64,000 bases of DNA, from the NCBI GenBank assembly GCA_038503035.1, contig JAVSML010025152.1, positions 116,633-180,632 of the forward strand, in the 5' to 3' direction. This DNA is from Crocodylus rhombifer (taxonomy: Eukaryota; Chordata; Crocodylia; Crocodylidae). Below are positions 10,819 through 22,200 of this stretch, in pieces. Numbering within the stretch: the first letter of the stretch is position 1; every line of letters begins with the position of its first letter. The notes below the pieces were generated by a model, which saw only the letters and a program-made list of their open reading frames with translations, was not told the DNA's origin and did no database searches. A program made the translations under genes and the position numbers.

Positions 10819-11440
10819 AATCTCTTCATCAGAAACCTGGAAGATGGCATAGAGAGCACCCTCAGCAAGTTTCCAGATGACACCAAGCTGGGGAGAGTAG
10901 TAGATACACTAGAGGTTATGGCTAGGATTCAGAGTGACCTGGACAAATTGGAGGACTGGACAAAAAGGAATCTCGTTCTGTTCAATAAGGAGAAGTGCAG
11001 AGTCCTGCACTTAGAACAGAACTATCCCATGCACCAGTACAGGCCAGGGACTGACTGGCTGGGTAGCAGCTCTGCAGGAAAGGACCTGGAGGTTACAGTG
11101 GACAATAATCTGAATATGAGCCAGGAGTGTGCCCTTGCTGCCAAGAAGGCTAATGGCATACTGGGCTGCATTGGTAGGTGTGTTGCCAGTAGGTCCAGGG
11201 AAGTGATTATTTCCCTCTATTCAGCACTGGTGAGGCCACATCTAGAGTACTGTGTTCAGCTTTGGGCCCCCGTTACAGAAAGGATGTGGGGAAATTGGAG
11301 AGAGTCCGGTGGAGGGTGACAAAAATGGTGAGGGAGCTGGGGAACATGACTTATGAGAAGAGGTTGAGGGAAGTGCGCTTATTTAGTCCTTTGAGGTTTT
11401 TAAGACCTGGCTAGACAAAGCCTTGGCTGGGATGATTGAT
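10819..11440 (+). mobile_element. CR1 LINE fragment, 3' part after the Gypsy insertion
   Basis: This continues the CR1 interrupted at 4321. Its frame runs through the FPDDTKLG block, CRVLHLEQN and the SALVRPHLEYCVQLWAP segment near 11220-11270. It ends with the common CR1 3' motif around 11400-11437 (gacctggctagacaaagc). The region between 11330 and 11400 is internally shortened. Confidence 0.85.
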
Positions 11441-11689
11441 GACTCTGAAACTCATTCTAAGCTCAGGCCTACTCACAAAAGTTAAAATACAGAATAATAA
11501 TGCTAACTGCATATTGGAAGAGGATGCGAGTTCATGGCTAAGCCATCTGAGAAGGAACAATGAAGTATCTCTTCCAGCTTATCTTGCTATATTGAGGATG
11601 ATTTCAGGCAGACTCTTAGTTGCCTGGTGTGTAACCATATGAAATGTCTATCCTTGATTAATTAGTATGGTAAATATTTTTTTTGCAAC

Positions 11690-12508
11690 TAACCTAGACA
11701 GGTTACAAGGGTGGGCGGACGAGAATAGGATGGGTTTCAACACAGACAAGTGCAGGGTGCTGCACCTGGGGAGGAACAGACGGCACCATACCCTACAGGC
11801 TGGGGAACTCCCCTCTTGTCAGCACGGAGGCGGAAAGGGATCTGGGGGTCATCACTGACTCCAAGATGAACATGGGCCGGCAGTGTGGAGAGGCAGTCAG
11901 GAAGGCCAACCGCACCTTGTCATGCATCCACAGATGCATCTCGAGCAGGTCCAAGGAGGTGATCCCCCCCTCTATGCGGCACTGGTCAGGCCACAGCTGG
12001 AGTACTGTGTCCAGTTCTGGGCGCCACACTTCGAGAGGGATGTGGACAACATGGAGAGGGTCCAGAGGAGGCCACTCGAATGATCAAGGGACAACAGGGC
12101 AGGCCCTACGAGGAGGTTATGGGACCTGAACCTGTTCAGCCTCCAGAAGAGAAGGCTGAGGGGGGATCTTGTGGTCTGTTATAAACTAGTCAGGGGGGAT
12201 CAGCAGGCACTGGGGGAGTCCCTGTTCCCCCAAGCACCGCCAGGAGTGACCAGGAATAACGGTCACAAGCTGGCAGAGGGTAGGTTTAGGTTAGATATCA
12301 GGAGGTGCTTCACGGTCAGGGCGGCTAGTGTCTGGAACCAGCTTCCAAGGGATTTGGTGCTGGCTCCTACCCTGGGGGGTTTTAAGAGGAGGTTAGATGA
12401 ACACCTTGCTGGGGTCGTTTGACCCCAGTACTCTTTCCTGCCATGGCAGGGGGTCGGACTAGATGATCTGCTCAGGTCCCTTCCGACCCTAGAAACTATG
12501 AAACTCAT
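11690..12508 (+). mobile_element. CR1 LINE 3' end
   Basis: Frames encode GWADENRMGFNTDKCRVLHL, then [18 protein letters not shown] and later RCFTVRAASVWNQLPRDLV, which are the usual CR1 ORF2 C-terminal blocks. It ends with ggtcggactagatgatc...ccttccgaccctagaaactatgaaact, the typical CR1 3' terminus. Short frameshifts near 11820 and 12080 inactivate it. Confidence 0.9.
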
Positions 12509-12509
12509 G

Positions 12510-13058
12510 TTTATTTTCAGGAAGAGACACTCTCCATATGTGATAGATGTCTCCTCCTGATTTACTGTTTTCCCTGGCTGTTAATCAGTTTCTTGATATG
12601 TTTCAAACTGGATAACCTCTTGTTACCAAAGAAGGTAACTTGTTCAAATTAAAATTTTCTGATAACCAGTAATGAGCAGGTTTTTCCTGTCAATTACTGC
12701 TTGGGACTCTCTCTTGATTTACACAACTAAAAGAATACTTTGGAGATGCTAAACTAAAGGTATAAAAAGGCAGTAAAACAGCAAACAGCACGTGCACTTC
12801 AAGAGTGAGAAATCTCTCTGACACCAGTTGCTGATGCGCCTGACTTACTCTAGAAGTTGAAGAGAAACAGACCACCTCTCCGTCGCCAGTTTGGTGAGAA
12901 ATCATCACCTTACAGCTAATTACTGGACTTTGATTGGGTTTGGGTTCACTTGACTTGATTTGAAATACTTGTAGTAAATAATGCCTTTTTATCGCTCATC
13001 GAACGAGGTGTTGTGTCAATCCCTGGGCTAGTCCAGAATCCTAGGTTTTTATTTGCTA
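12510..13058 (+). mobile_element. Possible solo LTR
   Basis: This non-coding block begins TGTTTATTTTC and ends GCTAACA. It has a TATA-like GGTATAAAAAGG near 12759 and an AATAATG near 12981, and it sits against the last 50 bases of a CR1 3' end. The boundaries are inferred and I found no clear target duplication. Confidence 0.4.
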
Positions 13059-13112
13059 ACAATGATCTCATTGGGGATGAGGTCCCTTCCAACCCTCATT
13101 TTCTATGATACT
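13059..13112 (+). mobile_element. CR1 3' tail fragment
   Basis: The sequence GATGAGGTCCCTTCCAACCC followed by TTTTCTATGATA is the standard CR1 3' terminus. It is separated from its upstream part by the candidate solo LTR. Confidence 0.75.
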
Positions 13113-14220
13113 TTTTTTGCCAGAGCCCGAAAGTCTGGGGCCTACTTCTAGCCACATGGGTACAGGGGAGTTAGGGGCACAGCCTCTGAATCAAAACTTC
13201 CTAGACCCTCAATGCTGGAGGCTGTAAGTGGATGGGGAACAGTGGGGAAAAAAGCCCTATTCATACCCTGTTCATCATCTCTTTCAGCATCCACATTCAG
13301 CTGCTGTGGCACAGGAGACTGGTCAAGATAGAACTAGGGTCTGACCCAGGAAATGGCAGTTCTTATGTAGGCATGACGTGCCATGCAGAGGGTTGTATAG
13401 TAGGAACCTAATTCCAATTTCATGTGCACTGGTAAATTCAGAGTAAGGCTACTGAAGTCTTTAGCTAGTGTAAATATGACCATGTTTATAAAATGCTCCC
13501 CTACAACATCTGCCTACACAAAGATGTATGCTTACATGAACACCTTATGTAGTCAGTCACTTATTTTCATTGCATTTAATCCAACCCCCATGGTTACTGA
13601 GGTAAATCCATCCACGTACCTTCAGCTGAAATAGAAACCCCCTCCCCCCCCATCCCCGCAGCCTGCATGCTCCAGTGCGTACGAGTTACACATTTGCATA
13701 TGTTCCATTACAGAACAGTTTACAACTTTCTTTTTCTCTCATTTTTTTAAAACATCAGGAACAACATCTCTAATCATGCAGGAGGCAGAATGCTAAATTA
13801 AAAAGGCCAAAGAGTTAAGAAATAGAGAGGGGTGAATGCAAAACAAGGGAGAGGCACTTTAGTTCTATCTGAAGTCAGTGAAGCTATGCAAAATGTTTGC
13901 TGGGGATTTGGTTCATTGAGTCCAACAGAGTTACAGTGATTTACATCAGCTTAGGGGTGTGGCTCTACTTCAGATAAAATATTGTCCCTTGGACGAGCAG
14001 TTGTCAAGTTGGCACGGCTATCCTGATGCCAGCTTGGTACTCGTGAGGGTAGTACTGGAGCCCTAGATACCAGAATGCCACTGCCCATCAATTTTAGCTA
14101 CAAAAATCTCAAGTCTAAAGGGGGGAAAAGATCAATTGTCTCCTTGGCTCAACACTTCTAGCTAGAGGGAGGGAAAGTGGGGAAACAGTTCCTGCTCTCA
14201 GAAGCTTCCCTTCCAAATGG
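13113..14220. other. Intergenic, no gene recognised
   Basis: If a third lectin gene once continued here, its membrane exon should lie to the left of 14.7 kb. No phase-1 exon with a hydrophobic stretch like the one at 30442-30552 is visible. Only short random frames occur. Confidence 0.5.
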
Positions 14221-14224
14221 AGAG

Positions 14225-14370
14225 GGTGGAGGAAGTTAGAGTTATCCCCATTTTTGTAGATGAGGAAAATGAAGCCAGAGTAAATGATTTTTTTCCCGTA
14301 GTCCTGTAAGGAGATGATAACAAAGCTAGGAAATGAATCAGATCATCTCCATCTTGGGCACCGCACCACT
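14225..14370 (-). repeat. MIR-like SINE fragment
   Basis: The plus strand reads ATCCCCATTTTTGTAGATGAGG and then a GGAAATGAATCAGATC-like segment. This is the reverse complement of the MIR core (cctcatctgtaaaatgggg) and its tRNA-related part. Confidence 0.65.
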
Positions 14371-14735
14371 GGCAAAGTGAGAAATGCAGGCCCATTGAAC
14401 TCCTTGACAACAGTCGGCACTGTGACTCCCCAGGTTAAGAAACCCTTGCCTTACAGAAACAAGAATTCTTTCCAGCTGTAGAGGAAAAATAAGGCACAGG
14501 CTCACAGGACTGGCTTTGATTCTGGAGTAGCATCATATGGAAGGAAACAGAATTACCACCAAGATGAGTTTATACCATAAAAGCAATGGTGTCTCTATGA
14601 ACGTTGGGGAAAATAGATTTTAACAGTCTGAATTAAAATCAGATCACAAGCCAACAGTTACATCCATCTCACTAGAGTCTGAGACCAAAATCTTAACTGC
14701 AAAAACGTTTTCCCTCAGACCAGTTTCTCCCTTAC

Positions 14736-14817
14736 CTCTTCTCTTGCTTGGCTGGTGCACTGTATGGGCCTCCCAAACAGAATTTTCTCACTTGCTGTTG
14801 AAACCCTGTTTCTCCAA
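14736..14817 (-). pseudogene. Dead first exon of a third lectin gene
   Basis: On the minus strand these 82 bases align with exon 1 of gene A (42279-42357). The encoded ends agree (ENS in the middle, PSKRR against PSRKR at the donor), and the phase-1 donor GTAAGG is kept. The start codon has become TTG and codon 10 is TGA, so it cannot encode the tail. Homology with gene A continues upstream through the TATA box (to about 15.15 kb) and downstream to about 14.4 kb. It is therefore a duplicated gene start, not a stray match. No other exon of this copy is found in the window. Confidence 0.75.
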
Positions 14818-14857
14818 AGCTGGAGATATCTCTGTTTCTTTTCTTGGCACCAGCTCA

Positions 14858-14864
14858 TTTTATA
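14858..14864 (-). promoter_or_regulatory. TATA box of the dead lectin copy
   Basis: The minus strand reads GCTATAAAATGAGCTGGTG, against ACTATAAAATGTGCTGGTG at gene A. Spacing to the exon is the same as in gene A. Confidence 0.6.
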
Positions 14865-15409
14865 GCTTCAGGATCTGTTGTCACTTTTTAGAAGCAAAGC
14901 ATAGGGCTTATGGGACATAATTCTGAAAAGCAGACTGTACTTCCCACTCTCCAAGTGGCCTGACTCTGCATAATTTCTATTTAGAGCAAGATCCTTTATA
15001 ACTGCAGCCCCTGGTCCTTCTATTTCTGGGTTTTGAGTTCCCTAAATGCCTACTTGCCTCTTGCCTTTTATAAGATTTACTTAAAATCAGCACATTGCAT
15101 CAGGTGGGACTGCGTGCTATTCCCGATGCACTTGATGGTATGTAGACACTCTAATGAACATAAAGTTTCATAGTCTGAATAATGAACATCAAAGAAATGA
15201 CTGAAGCTGCTGGGAATAGGTTGTTGATGAGGAGGACAAAGTACACAATAAGGCAAGTGAATAAATATGATGAGAATTATTGTAATGTTGCTGAGAAAGA
15301 AGTCACTGAATAGAAATGGACTTTGAATCTTTAAAACCCAGGAATGTAGACACCTGAAAGCCAGAGATCTGTGATCTCGGACATAAAGATGCAATAGTAG
15401 CTGCTGGAG

Positions 15410-15690
15410 GCCCCATTGGCATTTGGGGCCCTGCTGTGCTCGGTACTGGCAGCGGGGGGGAGAGAGAGAGAGAGAGAGAGAATGAGAAATAGCCCCTGCC
15501 ACCAGGAGCTTACATTGCAAGGTACAGGATGGTCAAAGGCAAAATGATCCCCATTTTGCAGCTGAGAAAATTGAGGCCCAGGGAAAGAAACTGGTTTTCC
15601 CATAGGCATACAAAGAGATGGTAACAGAGCTGGGAACTGAATCCAGATCCCCTCTGTCCCAGCCCTGTGCCTTACAAATAAGCATTTTTC
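15410..15690 (-). repeat. MIR-like SINE with long sauropsid 3' part
   Basis: The plus strand has the GGCCCCATTGGCATTTGGGG block, then AGCCCCTGCCACCAGGAGC, then CCCCATTTTGCAGCTGAG and GAGCTGGGAACTGAATCCAG. In reverse this is the MIR-type order. The same element sits at the matching place 3' of gene B (47540-47795). A (GA)n tract at 15461-15481 lies inside it. Confidence 0.7.
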
Positions 15691-16166
15691 CTCCTACCAG
15701 AACTGGTGGGTGAAATTTGTAAAAGGACACTTTAGTCAGAAGGGCCTAATTTCAGTCTCTCCCCCACTAGTAGAGAATGACTCCACTGAAATCAGGTCAA
15801 TCTCTGCATTTACAGTGGTGCAATCTGAGGTCAGAATCCAGCCATGTGCCAGGAGGGATAAGCAGCAGCCACTGAGGTCTACCAGCCTGAGCAACTGTAT
15901 CCCACCCAGGGAAGAGTACGGACCACAAGTAATGCTAGATCCTACAGACCAGATCACAGGAAATGCTTTTGTTCTGGGGCACAGCATGTTGGGGAAATGG
16001 ACTAAATGAAGAAAATACTGATCTGCTTTTCAGAATTATGTCCCGTAAGCCCTATGCTTTGCAGTAGACCCAAGTATTAACAAAATGAAGCGCCCAGGAC
16101 TTGTCACATCTTCATCTTGTCCACTATATGATTGTTTTCCTCCCCTCTATGAATTTAAGGACTCGG

Positions 16167-16299
16167 CTAACATTTCTGTTCACAGATCCAGTAATGTGCC
16201 ACTGAGCAGACTACATCATTCCACTTTCCCTGGGACATCATGGTGCCACAGTCTTCACCCTCGTGTCCAATATTGTTGGGTTCCCCAGTGTTCCAGAAC
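16167..16299 (-). CDS. Gene A exon 9 (lectin domain part 3, stop)
   Basis: It encodes [17 protein letters not shown], then GKWNDVVC and WICEQKC, followed by TAG. EPN, the glutamate after it and WND supply the Ca2+-2 ligands and indicate mannose-type specificity. No AATAAA was found on this strand within about 400 bases, so the polyadenylation site is not assigned. Confidence 0.93.
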
Positions 16300-19200
16300 C
16301 TGAGAAAGAGACAAGACCTTGGAGTCAGCCATAACTCTGAAATTTAAAAAAGCGGGGAGGATGCCAGTGACATTGAGTTGAAGGGCTGGATACCAGCTAC
16401 TTCACGTAGATTCACATAGGTGCCTTTAAATATATATTAATTTATGCATATAATCTCCCTAGTGTGGACACAGCTTCCCATATAGTGATGTGATCTGGGC
16501 CCCCTCCTAAAGGAGAGGCATTTACATCATAGATACTAGCAGGCACTGTCCAGCCTGCTAATCTTGGCACAACAGATCGGCAAGGATATGGTGTGATCTG
16601 TCCACTTGTTTCTAAAGCTGGTCCCTGCGGGCAAGAGTGGGTATATTGCTGCTAACAATTAGATAGGGAGATGTTGGCCTAGTCATTTCCCAGGCTGTAT
16701 CTGTTCTGATGATGGAGGATATGTGTTTCCAGTTTATTGTATTGATGGAGACACAGAGGGACAAATTGCTCCAAGCTCTGTCAGAGCCCATTGGAAGAGC
16801 TGGAAATAAGACCCAAGAACTGATTTCTAACCATTATGGACCAAGTCCTTCCCATCATGGGAATCTACTCCTAGTGTCCTGCTCTCATCAGTAGACCCAT
16901 CTCTCATTACAGAGCTGGGGTTAGAATCCCATAGTCCTGTTCCGGGACGTACTGGAGCATGTTGTAGAGCTGATTAGGAAAATTCTGACCATAACTTTCT
17001 GTAGGATTTGTTGAAATCTAACTCCACTGAATATTCCACTTTCAAAAAATGCCACTGAGTAGGACACACCAGAGATCTCATTGTCCATAGCCAGAGGATG
17101 CAAGGCTTCCAGCGTTCACAGTATTGCCATCCCAGAGACCCAGTTGCTTTGGAGCTGCAGTTCCATGTTGTTATTAAAAAAATTCAGTTTCCCTTACCAG
17201 TCAGAATGAAATCATATTGCAAAAACCCAAAATTGTCTATGTAATAGAAATGTATCTAGTTCTTCCTTTCACTAAATTTTGCCTTTCTACCCAGGACTCT
17301 TAACTTTACCTGATAGTGAACACATCATTTAAAGCAGCTTTCAGCATCCTAGGAACAGCCTGCAACTAATCCTGCTCTAAGTTAGCCTTGTGCATATTGT
17401 TTTGGTGACAAAACAAGACTCAGAATTTGCATGGTCCAGCGGCCAGAGGGAGACAGACTTACTCTAATGTAAATACTCTGTCTCTCAATGTCTTTCAACA
17501 GGAGGAAAAAGTAAGAATCACCTAATTCTGTGGAACTGCTTACTGTCCACAGAAAGTGAATGAGAATAGACTTACTGGACAGAGAGGGAGGTGCCATCCA
17601 ACCACCGCCAGTCTCCTTCCCTCTCTACGTCAGTTAGGCCCAGCCAATAAGCACGGGAGTCAAGAACGTAGTTGGACAGAAACCTCTACAGGGAGAAAAC
17701 CAGTTAGGAAGATAATCAAGACGCACAAAACAGATGGGCAGGAAGTGTAACTTGTGTTTGTGGCCAATAGTATGAGAGTCCAAGCCTTCCTAGTTAGGGT
17801 TGTTGAGATTGTATATCCCATGATGCTCCTTGGCTAGTGACACCTGTGATGCACTACTTTCTTCCTCCAAGAGATAAGACTGTTATACATCATGGGAGGT
17901 ATAACTTGATCAGCCCGACTTGGAGAGAGGAGGGACACACTGTGTCCAGCTACAGTTCCCACAATGCACTGAAGCAGCTTTTTAAAAAATATTTAGTATT
18001 TGGATATTGCTGAAGAATCTAAGCTTCCCTCAGGGAAAAACCCATTTCAGACCAGATCTATTTTAAATACCTAATCCCACCTCTTCACTGCAAAGATCTC
18101 CATCTGAAAAGAAAGCAAACTCTGTATTATAAGTGGATGTGACTGCCTTTTGTGATGCGTGTGCAGGTATGGTGCCTAGAACAGGGGGCGGCAATTATTG
18201 GGCCTGCGGGCCACATAGCCAGTTTTGGGGAGCTGTCGTGGGCTGGTCAGCACCCCTTCCCCTGCAACAGTGTGAAGCCTGTGCACCCTGCAGCTCTTCA
18301 CCACCACCAGCACCCAGCAGCAGCTGAGTACATGTCCCCGGCCCCGGCCTGCCCTGCACATGCTCTGGACTCGCCCTAGCCAGAGTGGACCAGCTCTGGA
18401 CCAGCCAGGACCCACGTGCACAGTCCTGACCCCTGCCTGCCATGTGCCTGCTCCAGACCAGCCTGCCCACGATGAGCAACAGCAGCAACAGCTGAGCAGA
18501 AGCTGCTGCTGGGCACAGGGGAAAAACAGCCACTTCCCCCCTTGCCGCTGCTGGGCCCTTCTTGCTGCAGCCACCTGGAGCCTGCACTCAGGCTGCCCTG
18601 TGGCTCCTCTTCACTGCCACCGCTGCCACACTGGGTGGCTCAGAAGTGGCATTAGTGGCGGTGGTGATGGCAGTGGAGAAGAGCCACAGGACAGCCTGGG
18701 TGCAGGCTCTGGGCAGCTGAAGCAAGAAGGGCCTAGCAGTGGTGAGGGGGAAGTGGTCGCTTTTCCCCCACACCCAGCAGCAGCTTCTGTCTGGCCGCTG
18801 CTGCCACCACTGCCACCGCTGCTTATCATAAATGGCTGGGTCTGGATTCGGCGCGGGGTGGTCTGAGGCCAAGGCTGTGCACGCAGGTCCCAGCTGGTCT
18901 GGAGCTGGTCCACTCTGGCCAGGGTGGGTCTGGAGTGGGCACAGGGCAGACCGGACCAGGTCCAGGGGTCCTTGCATGGATCCCTGCCAGTCTCCATGGG
19001 GCCAGGGCCAGCAGTGGTGGCAGCTGGGAGGAGCCACTGCTGCCTGGGCTGCCTAGAAATGGAGTCCAGTTGGCTGTGGAGCTGCCTCAGCCGTGCTGCA
19101 TGCCTGGGGGTGGTGAGATGCACCACGGGCTGGACAGCTCCTGGGTCAGGTAGGACCAAGGGACTCACTGCAGGCCGCACAAGTCCCTCCATGGGCCAGA

Positions 19201-22200
19201 TTTGGCCCATGGGCCGTATTTTGCCCACCCCTGGCCTAGAACAATAGGGTCTTGATTGAGGCTTACAGGTGCTACAACATTATGGAGAACAGTAGTTCCT
19301 AGTAATCGACTGGATACCGCATTGCTATTCTCTGACAATTTTAGATTATTTTCAGTTCTCCTTCAGTGATCTAGTTTCAGCTCTAGGGGGCCTTTAAATC
19401 CCTTGAAAGGAATATCCCAATTTCTGGGAGCTCCAAGGAATCCTCTTACCTTCCTTCCCAAAACTCCTCATGTACTATCTTATTTCAGGTTCCTGAGAGC
19501 ACTTTAAATCTGGGTATCAGGATATGATTGTGAAAGGTATATGCTCTGGGTTCTGGAGTAAAATCCCTTGGCAGGAGCATCCCAATTTCTTTCTGGGGGT
19601 CCAAAGAAATCCTCTTGCCTTCCTTCCCAAAACTTCTCATGTCCTATCTCATCTCAGGTTCCTGGGAGCACTTACCGTCCAGGTATCAAGATATGATTAT
19701 GGAAGATATATGATCTGGGCTCAAGAGTCAGATTCTAGTCTCAGTTCTAAGGATGTAAATCAGGAGTAACTCTACTGTATTCAGCTGAGTGTCTATAGCT
19801 GCACACTAGTAGCTAGCCACCTCTGTCCTATCCATGCATACAACCTGCACCTGCTCTGATTTTGGTTGCTGATCCCAGCAGTCTTTCCTGCCCAAGTGCA
19901 GGGGGGGCTGGATCTGATGATCTGTAAAGTCCCTTCCAGCCCTAACAACTATGAAACAACGAAAGTCTTGGTCAGGAATCTGAAGTGGAATCCCACCTTG
20001 CTCATATACAAGGCCTTTCCTAGTGCAAGGTTGAGATAGTAAAGAGACTTTTATCTGCTGCTTAGCAGCGTAAATCTTGCCCAAGTTGGTAACATTCAAA
20101 TGTTATTAGTTATAGACCCCCTCAAAATCTTTAAGTTGGATTTGAATCCTCCCTCGTGTTGGACACTGATATAGCTCATTCAATATTTTTCAGATGACTC
20201 TGCAGTTCCTCCCAATCCATCTTGAATTTCCTGAGGCATCAAAATGTGTCACTCATCCCAGGCTGCTTGGGCCAGATCCCAATGTCTGTTTCATTGATGT
20301 AAATGGGCATAAGAACAACTTGGTGCAGAGTAAAGTAAGGTGGAACTTTGCTGTCTATCAACTGCTTGGTAACTGCCCACATGTGCACTCGTACTTTGTA
20401 CTAAGGAAAGCATAGAAAGTTAGCCCTCCTTGAAAAAGGGCTTAATTATAAGGATTTACAATAGGAAACTGAACAGATGACTTACATTTTCACGTTCAGT
20501 ATTAATAATAACCAGGTGGGATTCTTGATCAATACAGAATTCCTTAGCATTGGACCAGGATTTAGCTGAGGTTGAAAAGTAGTAGCAGGTTTTCTGAAAA
20601 GGTAGCCAGCCTTGTGGACATCTTGCACATATGGCATCTATGAAATGACAGGTTATGGAAATCTTACATTTGAGAGACTAAATCCAGCTTGATTGACTAG
20701 TGTAAAAATCTCATGCGTTTTCCCCATGTTTCTTATTAACTTCAGAGATTCTCATTAGGACCATGCAAGTGATTTGCAATGCATACTTTATTAATTGAAA
20801 TTGAATTCTGTTTCTTTGTACTAGCTGCTCATTTTCTAAAGAAATTATAGGCAGACAAGGTTCTTTGGGTAAATCTGATATTTCATAGATTTCATAGACA
20901 TTAGGGCTGGAAGGGACCTCGGGAGATCATCGAGTCCAACCCCCTGCCCAAAGGACAGGAAGTCAGCTGGGGTCATAGGATCCCAGCAAGATAAGCATCC
21001 AATTTACTCTTGAAGGTGTTCAATGTAGGTGCTTGAACCACCTCCGCTGGCAGACTGTTCCAGACCTTGGGGGCTCGGACAGTAAAGAAATTCTTCCTTA
21101 TGTCCAGCCTGAAACGGTCTTGCAGGAGTTTGTGACCGTTCGACCTCGTCATCCCTTGGGGCGCTCTGGTGAACAGATGTTCCCCCAGATCCTGGTGGTC
21201 ACCCCTGATAAACTTCTAGGTGGCCATCAGATCACCCCTGAGCCTGCGCTTTCCAGGCTAAAGAGTCCCATGGCTCTCAGCCTCTCATCGTAAGATCAGT
21301 TTTCCTGACCTCTGATCATGCGCGTGGCTCTCCTCTGGACTCTCTCAAGCTTCTCCACATCCTTTTTGAATTGTGGAGCCCAAAACTGGACGCAGTACTC
21401 CAGCTGCAGCCTCACCAAGGCCGAGTACAAGGGGAGAATGACGTCCCGGGATTTGCTCGAGAAGCATCTATGGATGCACGCCAGCGTTTTGGTCGCTTTA
21501 CTAGCCGCAGCATCGCACTGCAGGCTCATGTTCATCTTGTGGTCAATGATGACCCCCAAGTCTTTTTCTTCTGTAGTGCTAACCAACGTAGCACTGCCGA
21601 GCCTATAAGGGTGCTGCAGGTTTTTCCTCCCAAGGTGGAGAACCTTGCATTTTTCGGTGTTAAACACCATGAGGTTCTCGTCTGCCCATTTGCTGAGCTT
21701 GTCCAGGTCAGCCTGGATCATCCGCCTATCTTCTGGCGTGGATGCTTTGCCCCAAAGTTTGGTGTCATTGGCGAACTTGGCCAGTCCACTCCTAACTCCA
21801 GTGTCCACATCGTTAATGAAGATGTTGAACAGTATGGGTCCCAGGACAGAGCCTTGAGGTCACAGGGCACCATGATGAGTGACTGCCATCAATCACAACC
21901 CTCTGGGTCCGACCACGAAGCCAATTTCCCAGCCAGCAGATAGTGGTGGAGCCAAGGCCACAACTGGCCAGTTTGGCCAAGAGGTGATCATGGGATACCA
22001 GATCAAAAGCTTTTTTGAAGTCAAGATATATGACATCAATCTCTTCTCCCTTGTCCAGGTGATAGGTCACCTGGTCATAGAAGGAAATGAGATTGGTCAA
22101 ACAAGACCTACCTGCAACAAACCCATGCTGGCTGTCCCTTAGAATGTTAGCCTGGGCCAGTCCCTCAAGGATGGCCTCCTTAATAAACTTTTCTAAGATC

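Noticed and set aside
18133..19247. Long overlapping open frames on both strands in the GC-rich block
   Set aside because: They lie entirely inside the hAT element, overlap one another on both strands, and have low-complexity Ala/Pro/Gln/Trp-rich translations, as expected from GC content.
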